Source: Lepus europaeus (Eukaryota; Chordata; Mammalia; Lagomorpha; Leporidae). Taken from it: a DNA stretch of 64,000 nucleotides. Of the stretch, positions 1-10,651 are shown piece by piece. The notes below the pieces were generated by a model. That model saw only the letters and a list, made by a program, of their open reading frames with translations. It did not search any database and had not been told where the DNA came from. Within the stretch, counting starts at the first letter, position 1. The number at the start of each line of letters is the position of its first letter. The stretch lies in assembly GCF_033115175.1 (NCBI RefSeq), contig NC_084830.1, forward strand, positions 41,113,409 through 41,177,408, given 5' to 3'. The translations under genes were made by a program, and so were the position numbers.

Positions 1-377
1 TCCTCCTCATGTGTGGATCTCTGTGCTCAGTGTCAGGAGAGGTGTAAATCATATACTGTGGGCGGAGGAACTAGCAGGAAAGAGGCAGCGTTGTGCTAGG
101 ACAGGGACCTGTGGCCTTGAACTTCAGGAAGCAGAATGAGATTAGTTTTGTTTCCTCCCAGAGCCAGTCTTCCTGACAGGTCTGCCCGAAGCCATCATTT
201 CCCCTTCAGAAAGCTGGGTTCCCTGAGGGATGGATAAACATGGGGGGTTCCCAACATGGGGAGCTGTGGGTGTGGTTCCCCCACTGTGGCTGTGCCCTTA
301 GAGCTTCAGAAGAGATGACTTGGGCGCTCTGCGGAATGTCCAGTCCAATCTAGAAAGTCTAGAAAGGGACTCTATGG

Positions 378-672
378 TTTTTTTTTTTTTTTTTTTGAAA
401 GGCAGAGTTAGACAGTGAGAGAGAGAAAGACAGAGAGAAAGGTCTTCCTTCTGTTGGTTCACCCCCCAAATGGCTGCAACGGCCGGCGCTGCGCCGATCT
501 GAATCCAGGAGCCAGGTGCTTCCTCCTGGTCTCCCATGTGGGTGCAGGGCCTTCCCGGGCCACAGCAGAGAGCTGGACTGGAAGAGGAGCAACCGGGACT
601 AGAACCTGGCACCCATAGGGGATGCCGGCGCCGCAGGCGGAGGATTAACCAAGTGAGCCACGGCGCCGGCCC
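378..672 (-). mobile_element. CSINE (lagomorph SINE), full length, minus strand
   Basis: Read on the minus strand this is a complete CSINE: a GC-rich head with tRNA-like promoter boxes, a middle part, a CT-rich stretch and a long A tail, seen on the plus strand as the T run at 378. The GC-rich head ends in GCCGGCCC at 672. Only a short flank match (TGGTT) is visible, so the TSD is uncertain. It carries open frames on both strands that recur in other copies and are not genes. Confidence 0.93.
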
Positions 673-1234
673 TGGTTCCACGCACTTCGAAGAACAAGGA
701 CATTGTCTGACATCACCACTGCATCGTCATTACACCAGAGTAACCAGTGATTCCACCAGTCATCAGAAACAGCCCGCGTGCCAGTTTCCCCAAACTGCTT
801 TTGGATCCAGAATCCCTTAGGTCCCTTTCGTCTCGCCGCCCTGCCCTGTTTTGTGACGTGGCTGGGGTGGGGAAGGGAGGCAGAGGTGTGATGTATTAGC
901 ATCCTTCCCTCTCTATGCTGCCTTGAGCCTCTTGGCTTCTTCTCCCTCCGTTCTCCTCCAAAGAGAGCTCCATCTTGGCCAGCTTCGCTCCCTGGTCCAT
1001 AAGAACCCAGCACTGACACATCCAGAGATGAGTTAAAGGGCAAGAGTAAAGCGGACGTGGGAGGAGAATTGTGTGCTTTGGGTGCTGGGCTTGGGGCTGT
1101 TTAAAGGCCAAGGTGCCTCCTCTGTGGACCCCCGAGCCCGGTAGCTCTCAGCGGCCAGGGGCTCAGAAAGGCGAGGAAGGCACTGGGAGGAAGCCGTGCT
1201 GTGAGTCACATATGGGATCCTCTGTCATGGGAGG

Positions 1235-1352
1235 GGACTTCCAAAGGTTCCTGGGAAAACGGAATGAAAAGATGTGTTTGTTTTGGTGCAAAAAATTTTT
1301 TGAAATCGATGCTTGTTTTTACATAATAACACATTTCCATTTTTTTTTAAGA
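1235..1352 (-). mobile_element. Short palindromic DNA element, copy A (MITE-like)
   Basis: One of three related segments in this window (others at 6531 and 49176). The two ends are roughly inverted copies of each other, with a core like TTCATGGAAAAT, and the centre carries a GTGCAAAAAATTTTTTGAAAT motif region. About 120 bp long, no coding potential. This copy is in the opposite orientation to the other two. It looks like a non-autonomous, mariner-type terminal-inverted-repeat element; the family is inferred from shape only. Confidence 0.5.
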
Positions 1353-1999
1353 TTCTGAGTATTTCTCAAAAACTATCAGAGATTATGCATCTGTGTTAGT
1401 TACTTAGGGACCGTGTCGCCCTGGAAGGGGCCTTCCCCATGGAATGTCTGGGCCTCAGGGGCAGCCAGCTTTTATTCTGATCACCCCCACTCCTTTCTCT
1501 TCAAAGGACAGAGAATTTTAATGTTCAGTGGGAGAGAAAGCTTTCTTGTGGCTATGGTCTGAAGCCTTCGAGTGTCTTAGACGACTGTAGCAGATCATAG
1601 AGATTTGTCACCCAGCTGAGACATTTTTGCTGGTGAAATATTTATAGTGACTCTTCTGAATATAATAGTGAAATTATTATTCCAGGGAAATAGGCCTAAA
1701 CCAGAATAGTGTCAGGCAAATCAAGACATGTGTTCACCTTGTTGTGTAGCCCTGCAGTCTGCAGTATAAATGGATGAGAGTTGTACAGAGATGGAAATGT
1801 GTGCCTGTATCATATTGAACCATAAGAAACTGCCCTGTACAAACAGCCATTTTATTTGGTTCCACCTGATATGTATAAGAGATGTCCACGGTGGTTTCAA
1901 CATGTTCTTCTGTCAGTTATTTTTTATAGTGGTGCATGAATGAGGATATGAAACATTTTTTTTTGTTCTATTGCACATTTTTTTTGTTGGTTCAAATAC

Positions 2000-2130
2000 T
2001 CATTCATCAAACATTTACAGAGTGCTGTGACATGCAGGTGCTGTGCCAGCTGCTGGGAACAGACCAGTGCCACAGTGAGGGTAGCTGGCACCCGAGGGCA
2101 GAGTGACGTTGTGACATTTCCCCATCCTAG
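2000..2130 (+). repeat. Ancient L2/MIR-like fragment
   Basis: The string around CATTCATCAAACATTTACAG followed by GTGCTGTGCCAGCTGCTGGG matches the familiar order of words in an old mammalian L2/MIR 3' region (attcaacaaatatt, then gtgccaggcactg, then ctgggga). Divergence is high, so the family is tentative. Confidence 0.4.
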
Positions 2131-2607
2131 CTAGGATTTCTGATAAATAAACAACTACCATAGGCTCCTCTTTGTTATTGGCTATTGAGAAAAATCTAAA
2201 ATGCAAATGTAAGTTCACAGTTATCTTGCTGCCATGCTTGCGACCCCCTCCCCCCATTGGACACCTGTGCAAATCCATCCCCCTCTGCAGTGCTCTCATT
2301 GGACCCTAAGGCTCCCCATGTCTCAAGAACACATCATGACTTGTGCCTAGGAGAAGCTCGGAGTCCAGTGGACAAACCATATCAAAGTGCAGCAGATCAG
2401 CCAGCACGGGGGTCCAGCGAGGAGCTGGGAGGGGAACAGCGGTCTCACTTCTGCTGGGAGTGAGAGGAAAGCATTGGAACAGAGGCTGGCTCAGCAGCGG
2501 CTGGGGCAAGCCTTGGCCTGAAGCCACAGAGCCAGGGATGGAGAACAGGAGACAGGATGCTGGGGTGGGGGGGCACAACCTGTAGGAACTGGTTCCTGGG
2601 AGAAGTG

Positions 2608-2637
2608 GAGGAGGAGGGGGAGGAGGAGGAGGAGGGA
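2608..2637 (+). repeat. (GGA)n purine tract
   Basis: Imperfect GGA/GGGGA trinucleotide run on the plus strand. The minus-strand reading gives proline-rich frames that are artefacts of this tract. Confidence 0.8.
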
Positions 2638-2689
2638 TAGAGTGTACGGGTTTTGGGCCAATGTGAAGAATGGGAAGGAACACCAAGGG

Positions 2690-3800
2690 GAGGGGCCCAC
2701 GTGGGCCGTAGGTGGGGCGTTCAGTCTGCCCTGGCTATGGGCCACCTGCTAGAAGCAGACCCAGCCTGATGTTACATAAGCAGCTGATTAACGAATGTTT
2801 TCTGAGGCTGATCGAGTTCTTTCTGAACATTTCCAATATGTTAACGTGGCATTTATTGAAAGAGCTGGGAGCACATAAACTATTTATCCAGGAGCCCTTG
2901 CGTTTTACAACAGACAGATGGCTGCCTTTGGAATTACCCGTGACAGACTTGGGTTTGCTGTGTGTTTGAGAGACGTTTGACTCCGCTATAGCTTTGAGCA
3001 GGGTGTGTCTGGCATGTGTAGATGGTGGGTTTTCCAGAGCAGTAACATGTCGCCGCAAGGCTTGCTGTATTTGGTCACTTTCTTCTGCATTCAGTTCCCG
3101 GTGATTTATCCGAGGACAACATCTGGAGTTCTTCTGTCTAAGGACTCTGGCGCAGAAGCAGCCACTGCTGGGCTCAGCACTTGACAAAGCATCCCGGTGT
3201 AATATTTTCATCTAGAGCGGGGTCTGGGGTCGTGTCAGGGGCAGCGCTGCACAGTGTTACCGAGCGGCCACTTAGTAGAATTCCTTTTATGGCTGGGACC
3301 TTCGGGAGCTGCACGGAACAGCCCATGGGTATGGAATCATCTGAGATAGAAAGGCGCTGGGGTACACCCCGGGGGCCATCGGAGCCTCCGGGTGGTTTAT
3401 CGGTTTGTCGGACGGCAGCCCTGCAGGTTGGTAAGCGCCAGGCTTCTTTCTTGGCTGCCATTTGCAATGCCAGATCTGTGGCCTCTGAACTAGAAAGTCC
3501 TTTTGCCAGCCTCAAATAACAGATTCTTAGAGCTGGAAGCGCTCTCGATCATTCCCTCAACACAAACCCCTGGTGTTTCTGCGGATGAGAGTGATTTCGT
3601 CTGTGAATACCGGTTAAGCTGGCCGGCCAGTTAATTCTCAACTCTGCCCCTGCACAGGGCAGGCTGGCTGCCTCCCTCCTCCTCTTATTCTGTGATATTT
3701 TTTAGAGGTTTGAGAGCCCCCATTCTCCTTCTAAAGCCTCTTAGAAATGTCTTGACTCATTTGAGAGAAGAAAATACATGTTTTTTTCTAAACATTGATT
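2690..3800. other. Single-copy DNA, no feature recognised
   Basis: No repeat family or exon structure recognised. A 158-codon minus-strand frame at 2735-3211 has no known domain, signal or motif. The sequence is AT/GC balanced and free of SINEs; it could hold conserved non-coding elements, which cannot be judged from one sequence. Confidence 0.4.
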
Positions 3801-3821
3801 TGTGTGTGTGTGTGTGTGTGT
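3801..3821 (+). repeat. (TG)n microsatellite
   Basis: Perfect TG dinucleotide run of about 10 units. Confidence 0.95.
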
Positions 3822-4689
3822 TTTCTTCCCAAATGGGCTTTGTGCTAAGCCAATGTGATTGCCTCTCTCTACAGGTGCTTTCCCAGCCCAGTGGGACTGG
3901 TCTCTAATGGCCCCGGCTGCCTGGCTGGACTTTAGTGTGATGACTGGCTGCAGCCGAAGCGCAGGTGCTGTGGCGTGTTCTCTCTGTCCAGGAAGGAGCA
4001 GACAAGGGCCACTGTGCTCAGCACCACTGCTGGGCCATAGGCCTGGGGGATTCTAGAAGCTTCCTTAGAAGCCACTATGTGTTCAAACGCAACTTTTGAA
4101 AGGGTTCCTTCTTTCTTGAAATGCAGCATTTCACACCTGGGTCCCTGACCCCTCCTGTGTGTCCCTGGGGCCTGGTTGCCCCTGGAGGCTGGAAAGGGGT
4201 GGGTGAGTGACGCTTGGAGCCCCCAGCCCAGTCTGGAGAAAGAATGGAAGATTTTTTTTAAAAAAGGATGGGAGTGAGAAGTGGAGACTACGTGTGTTTC
4301 TCAGGAGCCACGAGGTCCACGCGAGCCAGGGTGGTGAGTATAGCTGTGGCTCAGCCTGTCGTCTGTGCCCTTGGCTTCGGAAGTCCCAGGCCTTTTCTTG
4401 GTTCTCACTGGGCCCCCTCTTCTTGCCATTGCAAAGCTAATTCTATGGCAAAAGGATCACAGAACACTGGAGCTCTGTGGCAACTCGGAGATGATCTGTG
4501 CTGAAGGTTCGCTCATCCTTCCGGTCCCCCCCCCAACCCGGGCTGTGCTGGGTCCCGAGAGGCTGTCTCCATGGTTGTGAAGAACCTGCATCAGCACCCC
4601 ATGGTGATTTCCCTAACGTTGTTGACTCCTTGTAAATGGTCCCCTCCATTAACGCTCTCCTTTGAGTGTGCCTTGGCTCTCCTGCTGGG

Positions 4690-4790
4690 ACCCTTACCTG
4701 ATACATCCTCTAATCCTCTATGTCTGTATTTGCTTATAAGGAAACTGAGGCACACAAAAGCCTCTTGGCTTTTCCAGCGGTCTGCTCTTC
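4690..4790 (+). repeat. Possible MIR/L2-like fragment
   Basis: The phrase AAGGAAACTGAGGCACACAA matches the conserved gaggaaactgaggcac word of MIR-type SINEs. The rest is too diverged for a firm call. Confidence 0.3.
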
Positions 4791-4960
4791 TTCCGCATCT
4801 CCTCCGCCATGGTTGGATATTCACAAAAAACCATGAGGTCCTAGAATGCTGGACTGGGAATTAGGAAACCTCTGGCCCTGTAGTCTCCTCGGCTCTAAGG
4901 TGCCAGCGCATTTCTAAGCGATGTCCATTTATCAAAGAACTATGTGCGGAAAATATATTT

Positions 4961-5006
4961 TTAAAAGATTTATTTATTTTACTTGAAAGAGTTACGTAGA
5001 GAGGAG

Positions 5007-5038
<32 letters not shown>

Positions 5039-5298
5039 GTCTTCCATCCGTTGGTTCATTCCCCAGTTGGCTGCAATGGCTGGAGCTGCGCTGATCCGAA
5101 GCCAGGAGCCAGGAGCTTCCTCTGGGTCTCCCACACAGGTGCAGGGGCCCAAGGACTTGGGCCATCTTCTACTGCTTTCCCAGGCCACAGTAGAGAGCTG
5201 GATCAGTAGTGGAGCAGCCGGGTCTCGAACCGGCATCCATAAGGGATGCCAGTGCTTCATGCCAGGGCTTTAACCTGCTGCATCACAGTGCCGGCCCC
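4961..5298 (-). mobile_element. CSINE, full length, minus strand, older subtype
   Basis: Starts with an AAAGATTTATTTATTT tail (plus-strand view), then a (GA)n tract, and ends in TGCCGGCCCC. Flanks show an approximate TSD: GAAAATATATTT at 4949-4960 and GAAAATATTTT at 5300-5310. The AAAGATTTATTT tail, in place of a pure A run, marks an older subtype than the copies ending in CTGTCAAAA. Confidence 0.93.
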
Positions 5299-5540
5299 TG
5301 AAAATATTTTAATCAGACCAAAAAGTAGGTAGGGAGAAGAGCTTCCTAAGGGAGGGTGCTGTCCTCCCCTGGACAGCAGGAAGTTAGAAGTGGCTTCTTC
5401 CTCCAGGGCAGAAGTTCCTGGTGCCAGGGCTTAGCTAGTGGAGTGGATGCTGATTCATCCCCCAGTCAACCCGTGGCCCAGGCACCTGACGGCCCAGGCA
5501 GCATGTGTGGCCGTGTCTCCAGCCATGTGTGAGTAGATGA

Positions 5541-5561
5541 GTGAGTGTGTGTGTGTGTGTG
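5541..5561 (+). repeat. (GT)n microsatellite
   Basis: GAGTGAGTGTGTGTGTGTG-type run; the histidine/threonine-rich minus-strand frames across it are artefacts. Confidence 0.9.
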
Positions 5562-6260
5562 AGACAAAGAAATAGGGAGGGAGGGAGAGAATGAATTAAA
5601 GGCTCCTTTTTTTGAATTCTTATTTGTTTTGGACAATGATATTTCACTGATTTTAAGACATGCTTTATTTTTCTCTGAGACCATGGCTGTGTTGTGTGGC
5701 CAAAACCACCTTGTGTTGCAGTTGGCAGGTGTGGTTGTGCAGTAGCTGCAATGCTTGTGCACGGGCAGTTCTGGCTGCCTGAGAGACAGTTGACACCCTA
5801 ACTGTTTGCTGACCGGTTGAGAAGGTCATCCTGACACCCATCAGCATCAACGTCTGTGGAAAGATAGCAGCACTTAGGGGATGTTCTCAAAGATGGTATC
5901 TGCGCTCCTCTAAGAAATGCTACGCCACTAACGCTCTTGGTGGCACGGAGGACAGCACCGTGTGGACAGTAATGTGGTCCTGAATGGGAGTGCCAGTGCC
6001 AATTTAAATGGGACTGCCTGGCCAATTAATTCACTTACGTCTCCATATTTCCCTTTTGTATGGATACCATAGAAGCTATGCCTCAATAAGGCTGACTGAT
6101 CTCTTTTAATAAGTATGAAATAAAAAATTTAACACAGCATCATATCATAACTATGTCACCATTTTTCATGTTATCATATACAATAGCATTATTTCTATAA
6201 TCAGCAAATCATGAAAGTCAATGAAATAAGGTGTTGAGGTAGGAAGTTCATTACATTATC

Positions 6261-6349
6261 CTTTTTTTTTTTTTTTTGGACAGGCAGAGTGGACAGTGAG
6301 AGAGAGAGACAGAGAGAAAGGTCTTCCTTTGCCGTTGGTTCACCCTCCA
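6261..6349 (-). mobile_element. 5'-truncated CSINE with its own TSD
   Basis: Only the last ~90 bases of a CSINE are present: the T run (A tail), GACAGGCAGAGTGGACAGTG, the GA tract and GGTTCACCCTCC. It is bracketed by an exact 8-bp duplication ACATTATC (6253-6260 and 6350-6357), so the truncation arose at insertion and not by later deletion. Confidence 0.9.
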
Positions 6350-6530
6350 ACATTATCAAGATGAATCAAAAGATGAGCTGGGTGGGCAAAGACTGAGGAA
6401 AAGTTTTATGAGTTCTTTTACTCATAGAGGTTTATCCAGTGTGTTCTGTGAGACTGGTGCTGGCCTAGGGGTTAGGGATATGGTTGTGAACAGATAAGAT
6501 GGTCATAGTCAGTCACGTATGTAGGAAGGG

Positions 6531-6985
6531 TCTTCAAAGGACTTCATGGAAAATGTGCTATGAAAAACACAAGCATGAATTTCAATATTTTTGTACCAAA
6601 ATAAATGTATCTTTTGTTTAAAAAAGATTTATTTATTTGAGAAGTAGAGTTATAAAGAGAGGGAGAGAGAGAGAGGTCTTCCATCCACTGGCTTACTCCC
6701 CAGTTGGCCACAATGGCTGGAACTGTGCCAATCCGAAGCCAGGAGCCAGGAGCCTCTTCCAGGTCTCCCAAGTGGGTGCAGGGGCCCAAGGACTTGGGCC
6801 ATCTTCTACTGCTGTCCCAGGCCATAGCAGAGAGCTGGATCAGAAGTGGAGCAGCCAGAACTTGAACCAGTGCCCATATGGGATGCTGGCTCTGCAGGTA
6901 CTGGCTTTACTAACTATGCCACAGTGCCGGCCCCTAAATGTATCTTTTAATTGCATTTTCCCAGGACATTTTTCAAGTGCGTTTG
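6531..6985 (+). mobile_element. Palindromic MITE-like element, copy B, split by a CSINE
   Basis: Left part 6531-6615 and right part 6936-6985 form one ~135-bp element related to those at 1235 and 49176. TTCATGGAAAATG at the left end is mirrored by an inverted TGCATTTTCCCAGGA near the right end. The 320-bp interruption is a CSINE that duplicated 13 bases of this element. Confidence 0.55.
6616..6935 (-). mobile_element. CSINE, full length, inserted in a MITE-like element
   Basis: Complete older-subtype copy bracketed by an exact 13-bp TSD AAATGTATCTTTT (6603-6615 and 6936-6948). The duplicated bases belong to the older palindromic element it interrupts. Confidence 0.95.
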
Positions 6986-6999
6986 TCTGATGTTATAAG

Positions 7000-7660
7000 A
7001 AAGAACACAGGTTTTTCTGAGAGGTACATAGGAGAGTGAGGATGGTCAAGGGCTGGCTGAGGGAGGACATGGCTCTGCTTTAATGGGGGAGAGGAGGGCC
7101 ACGGAGGACCTTGGTGGTGGCGAGTGGGGAGGGGGAGAGGGCAGTGTGGGCAGGGGAGCAGTGGCTATGGGAGCTGGCGGCAGGAACAGAGGGACAGTGT
7201 TGCGGGGCTGGGAAGTGGGTGGGCATGGGGGACGGAGCGGGAGGGTGGACACACCATGGGGAGGAGTTTGGCCGTCTTGGGAAGGCTTTCGGGAGAAGAT
7301 GTGATACATTTGGGATTATCACCCTGGCGCAGTGCAGAGCTGAGGCGCTGTAGCTCTCGGGCAGGTAGGAAGTGTGGAAGGAGTCCTCCCTCAGATGTAT
7401 GGCAGCTGCTGTGGGTGGCGTCACCTGGTAGCAGGGATTCCGGGAGCCAGGGGTCGCCCTCATCACCACCTGCAGGCTTCAGACGGTGTTGCCTTACTTC
7501 CTGACAACCTGAGACAATAACTTTCCTTGTCTTTGACAGAGTGGCCTCTGACTGGAGCCTGCCGTGGGCTGTGAGAGATACGCCACCAGGTAAATACAGA
7601 GCAAGTTTTTCTGATTTTTCAATAGCGTTTTTCTCCCAAGACTCCCTAAGACCTAAACCT
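7000..7660. other. Single-copy, G-rich stretch
   Basis: 7080-7260 is strongly G-rich on the plus strand (many GGGG and GGAGG runs). No promoter, exon or repeat family was recognised. Several overlapping open frames on both strands reflect the skewed base composition. Confidence 0.4.
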
Positions 7661-7790
7661 AGCACTTTGTTTCGTCCTTACTATAGCCCTGTGGGTTAGG
7701 TGCTGTCTTATTTCCATCTTACATATTAGGAAAACAAGGCACATATAAGGTTAGGCAACTTGATCAATGTGTATAAAGGTGTTCATCACA
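7660..7790 (+). repeat. MIR/L2-like fragment
   Basis: TACTATAGCCCTGTGGGTTAG, then GTGCTGTCTTATTTCCATCTTAC, AGGAAAACAAGGCAC and GTTAGGCAACTTG follow the word order of an ancient mammalian MIR-type element in sense orientation. Confidence 0.5.
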
Positions 7791-7859
7791 GCATATATAA
7801 TACCAAAATAAAGCAAAAAGGTAAATTGTATTAAATTAATCAGGGTGTAGTCATTAGAT

Positions 7860-8345
7860 ATATTTTGATAATACTCTGTCAAAGAGTTTCTCTTCTATTT
7901 TTACTTTACTAAAAGTTTCACAAATGGATGTTTAGTTTTAGTTAATGCTCTTCTACTCATATCTGCTGAGGTGATCAAATGATTTGTATCCTTTTATCTG
8001 TTAGTGGTGATTTTTTTTACATTGATTTATTTCAAATGTTAAGCTACCTTGCATTGCTGAGATAAAATCAACTTTGTCATGATGTCTTACCATTTTTATA
8101 CTTAGCTAGATGTAATTGGCTAAGCTTTAGCATAAGTGAGATTGGTTAAAATTTTCTTTTCTGGCATTTTTCTTGTCAGGTATGGTTTTTAAAATATTAG
8201 AATTATTTGCGACTTGAATGTATGTTTTAACTTGACAATACAACAGTTTGGTGTTTCCTTTGAGGGAAGAGTTTTTACCTGCTAGTTTAGTTTCAGGTTT
8301 ATTTAGGTTTTCTATTTCTTCTTGGGTCAATTTTATCGTTATGTT
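7860..8345 (-). mobile_element. L1 ORF2 fragment, antisense
   Basis: The minus strand corresponds to the middle of L1 ORF2 (reverse transcriptase region). One open frame there reads IKLTQEEIENLNKP, close to a conserved L1 ORF2 motif. The plus strand shows the usual antisense words, such as TGAGGTGATCAAATGATTTG and TTTTCTATTTCTTCTTGGGTC. Stops and frameshifts are frequent and no intact domain remains. It encodes nothing today. Confidence 0.75.
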
Positions 8346-8372
8346 TTTGACTGTATATGCAGATTTCTGTTG

Positions 8373-8373
<1 letters not shown>

Positions 8374-8420
<47 letters not shown>
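8374..8420 (+). repeat. (AT)n(CA)n compound microsatellite
   Basis: AT dinucleotides to about 8398, then CA dinucleotides to 8420. It sits at the junction of two L1 fragments. Likely polymorphic. Confidence 0.95.
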
Positions 8421-8454
8421 TATACAAGAGGGGAATTTCTGAATCTTATAAGCA

Positions 8455-9190
8455 AACATATATTCAGGGTAGGAGATACTATCAAACAGTTTTCCAAAAT
8501 GATGTATCAATTTAAAAACAAACTCCCTACAGGAGTGAGTCAGGGTTCTGATTTCTCCATATTCTTTCAAATACAAAATATTTTGTCTTTTTGCTTGTTT
8601 GATTTTTTTCATTTAAAGCTCTCTTGGTGTGTATGGAGTAGCAATGTATTCCAGTTTTAATTTGCATTTATTTTCCTATACATTAATGTGATCGGACATC
8701 TTTCATATGTCAAATGACCATTTATCTATCTTGTTTTGTGTCAACCTTTTTATATGTTAACAAATGTGAAAAAATTTGGATTGTCTTTCTTACTATCTTT
8801 TTTTATTTAGCTGTGGACGTTTTAAATAATATATTCTGGATTTAAGGACTTGGTAGTTACAAGTGTTGCAAATATCTCCTATTTTTTAATGGCTTATCTT
8901 TTTATTACATTTTTTGTGACTAGAAATTGAAATAGTGTAAATTACCATTTTTTCCCATTGTGGTTAGCACCATCGTGTTCTTTTTAAGAAATCTTGGGCT
9001 TATTCCAAGATCACAAAGATACTGTTTTATGTTTTCATCTGAAAGCTATGTTGTGTTATCTTCACATTTTAATTTATAATGATCGGGAATTGATCTCATC
9101 AGAACAGGGTGAAACAGAGGGTCGAAATTAATTTTTTTTCCATGTGAATATCCATGGACTGTCCATGACCAGGCACCATTCTGTCATCAT
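8455..9190 (-). mobile_element. L1 3' region fragment, antisense, second piece
   Basis: Plus-strand words such as AACAGTTTTCCAAAATGATG, TTTAATTTGCATTTATTTTCC and CCATGTGAATATCCATGGAC are in the order expected for an antisense, old L1 running from the ORF2 C-terminus back into the gene. It is heavily mutated. It lies to the right of a more 5' L1 piece, so the two cannot be one uninterrupted antisense copy. Confidence 0.7.
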
Positions 9191-9199
9191 AGTATTCTT

Positions 9200-10265
9200 T
9201 GTCTACTTATTTATTTTGGTTGGAGTCACTGAGGCACAGTTGATCCACAGTGAAATTCTCTACGTTCTGTCTGATCTGTATGGTCCTGTGACCACCACCA
9301 CGATCGAGTCGTAGAACACATGCAAGAAAGAGTGCTCCTGGCCAGTGAGCTACCCCTCCCTGCCTCCAGCCCCAAAAGCCTCCATCTGGGCGCTGTCTCT
9401 GCATTGTCCTTCTGCCAGAATATATCAGTGGGGTAAAACAGCATGTAGCCTTTTGTTTCGGACTTCTTTCACTTAACCCAGGTTGTTTCAGATTAATCCA
9501 TGTTGTTGGAAGTATCAGTGGTTTGTCCCTTTTTATTGCTTAGTAGAATTCCATTGTGTGATGGCCCACAGTTTGTTTATCTGTTTACCTATGGTTGAAT
9601 ATTGGTATATTTACAGATGTGAGTACTGTGATTTAAAGCAGCTGTAAACCAAGTAGCCTTTGTGTGGACATACGTTTTCATTTCTTATGGGCAAGTTACT
9701 AGCTGTGGGGTTATTGAATCATATGGTAAGAGTAGCAGGTACATGTTTAACATTACCAAAAAAAAGTCCTCGGACTTTAAGTGACTGTGATGTTTTACAT
9801 TTCAGTCATCAACACAGAAAAGCTTTCGCTGCATTACAGTCTCCCCAGGCTTCCTATTCTTAGTCTTTGTAATGCTCACAATTTGAGATGGTGTATAGTT
9901 GTTTTGATTTTTATTTTCCTAACAGTTAATAATGTTGAACATCTTTTCTTGTGCTTCTTTGCCATCTGCACATTCTTTGGCAAAGTGTCCAAATTATTCA
10001 CCCGTTTTAAAAATTACTTAGGTCCATATTATAGAACTATGATAGGATACATTCTATGTACAGACCTTTTATTAAAATATCAACTTCGCAAATACCTTTA
10101 TGAAATATCAGCTTTGCAAATACCTTTTCTCAGTCTCTAACTTTTTTTTTGACATCCTTTAAATGTGTTATTCAGAGAGAAGAAACTAAAACTTTGATGA
10201 AGTTCAACTTTTTTTCTCTAGTGAAGGGAGGTTTTACATCCTTCCTGAGCAATCTTTGTTAAAAC
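9200..10265 (-). mobile_element. L1 3' UTR and ORF2 end, antisense, third piece
   Basis: Begins with 3' UTR-like words (TTGGTTGGAGTCACTGAGGCAC), then GTCCCTTTTTATTGCTTAGTAG, GTTTATCTGTTTACC, GGGTTATTGAATCATATGG and finally TTGATGAAGTTCAAC. This is the usual order of an antisense old L1 3' end. It is truncated at its right edge by, or just before, the CSINE at 10277. Confidence 0.72.
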
Positions 10266-10276
10266 TAAGGAAAAAA

Positions 10277-10613
10277 GGTGTCACAGTGGGTGAAGCTCCC
10301 AATGGGATGCCTGCGCCCCATACTGGAGTGTTGATTAGAGTCCTGGTTACTCTGCTTCTGATCCAGCTTCCTGTGAATGCCTCCTGGGAGGCAGAAGAGG
10401 AGGGTTCAAGTGCTTGGGTCCCTGCCACACATGTGGAAGTCCTGGATGGAGTCCCTGGCTCCTGACTTTGGTCTGGCCCAGCCCTGGCTATTGTGGGCAT
10501 TTGGGGAGTGAACCAGCAGGTGGAAGATTGATGTGCCTCTCTTTCTATCTATCTTCCTCTTTCTCTTTGTCACCCTGCCTTTTTTTTTTTTTTTTTTTTT
10601 GACAGGCAGAGTG

Positions 10614-10651
<38 letters not shown>

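Noticed and set aside
298-681. Open frames of 60-130 codons repeated across the window with phrases such as GPKHLGHPPL and ESWPGRGATG
   Set aside because: They are the same frames of the CSINE consensus on either strand, recurring in each copy. They are not a gene family.
2735-3211. 158-codon minus-strand frame as a gene
   Set aside because: No recognisable domain, start context or neighbouring exon. Conservation data would be needed to keep it.
8127-8612. 161-codon minus-strand frame as a host gene
   Set aside because: It runs through an L1 ORF2 relic and an (AT)n(CA)n microsatellite.
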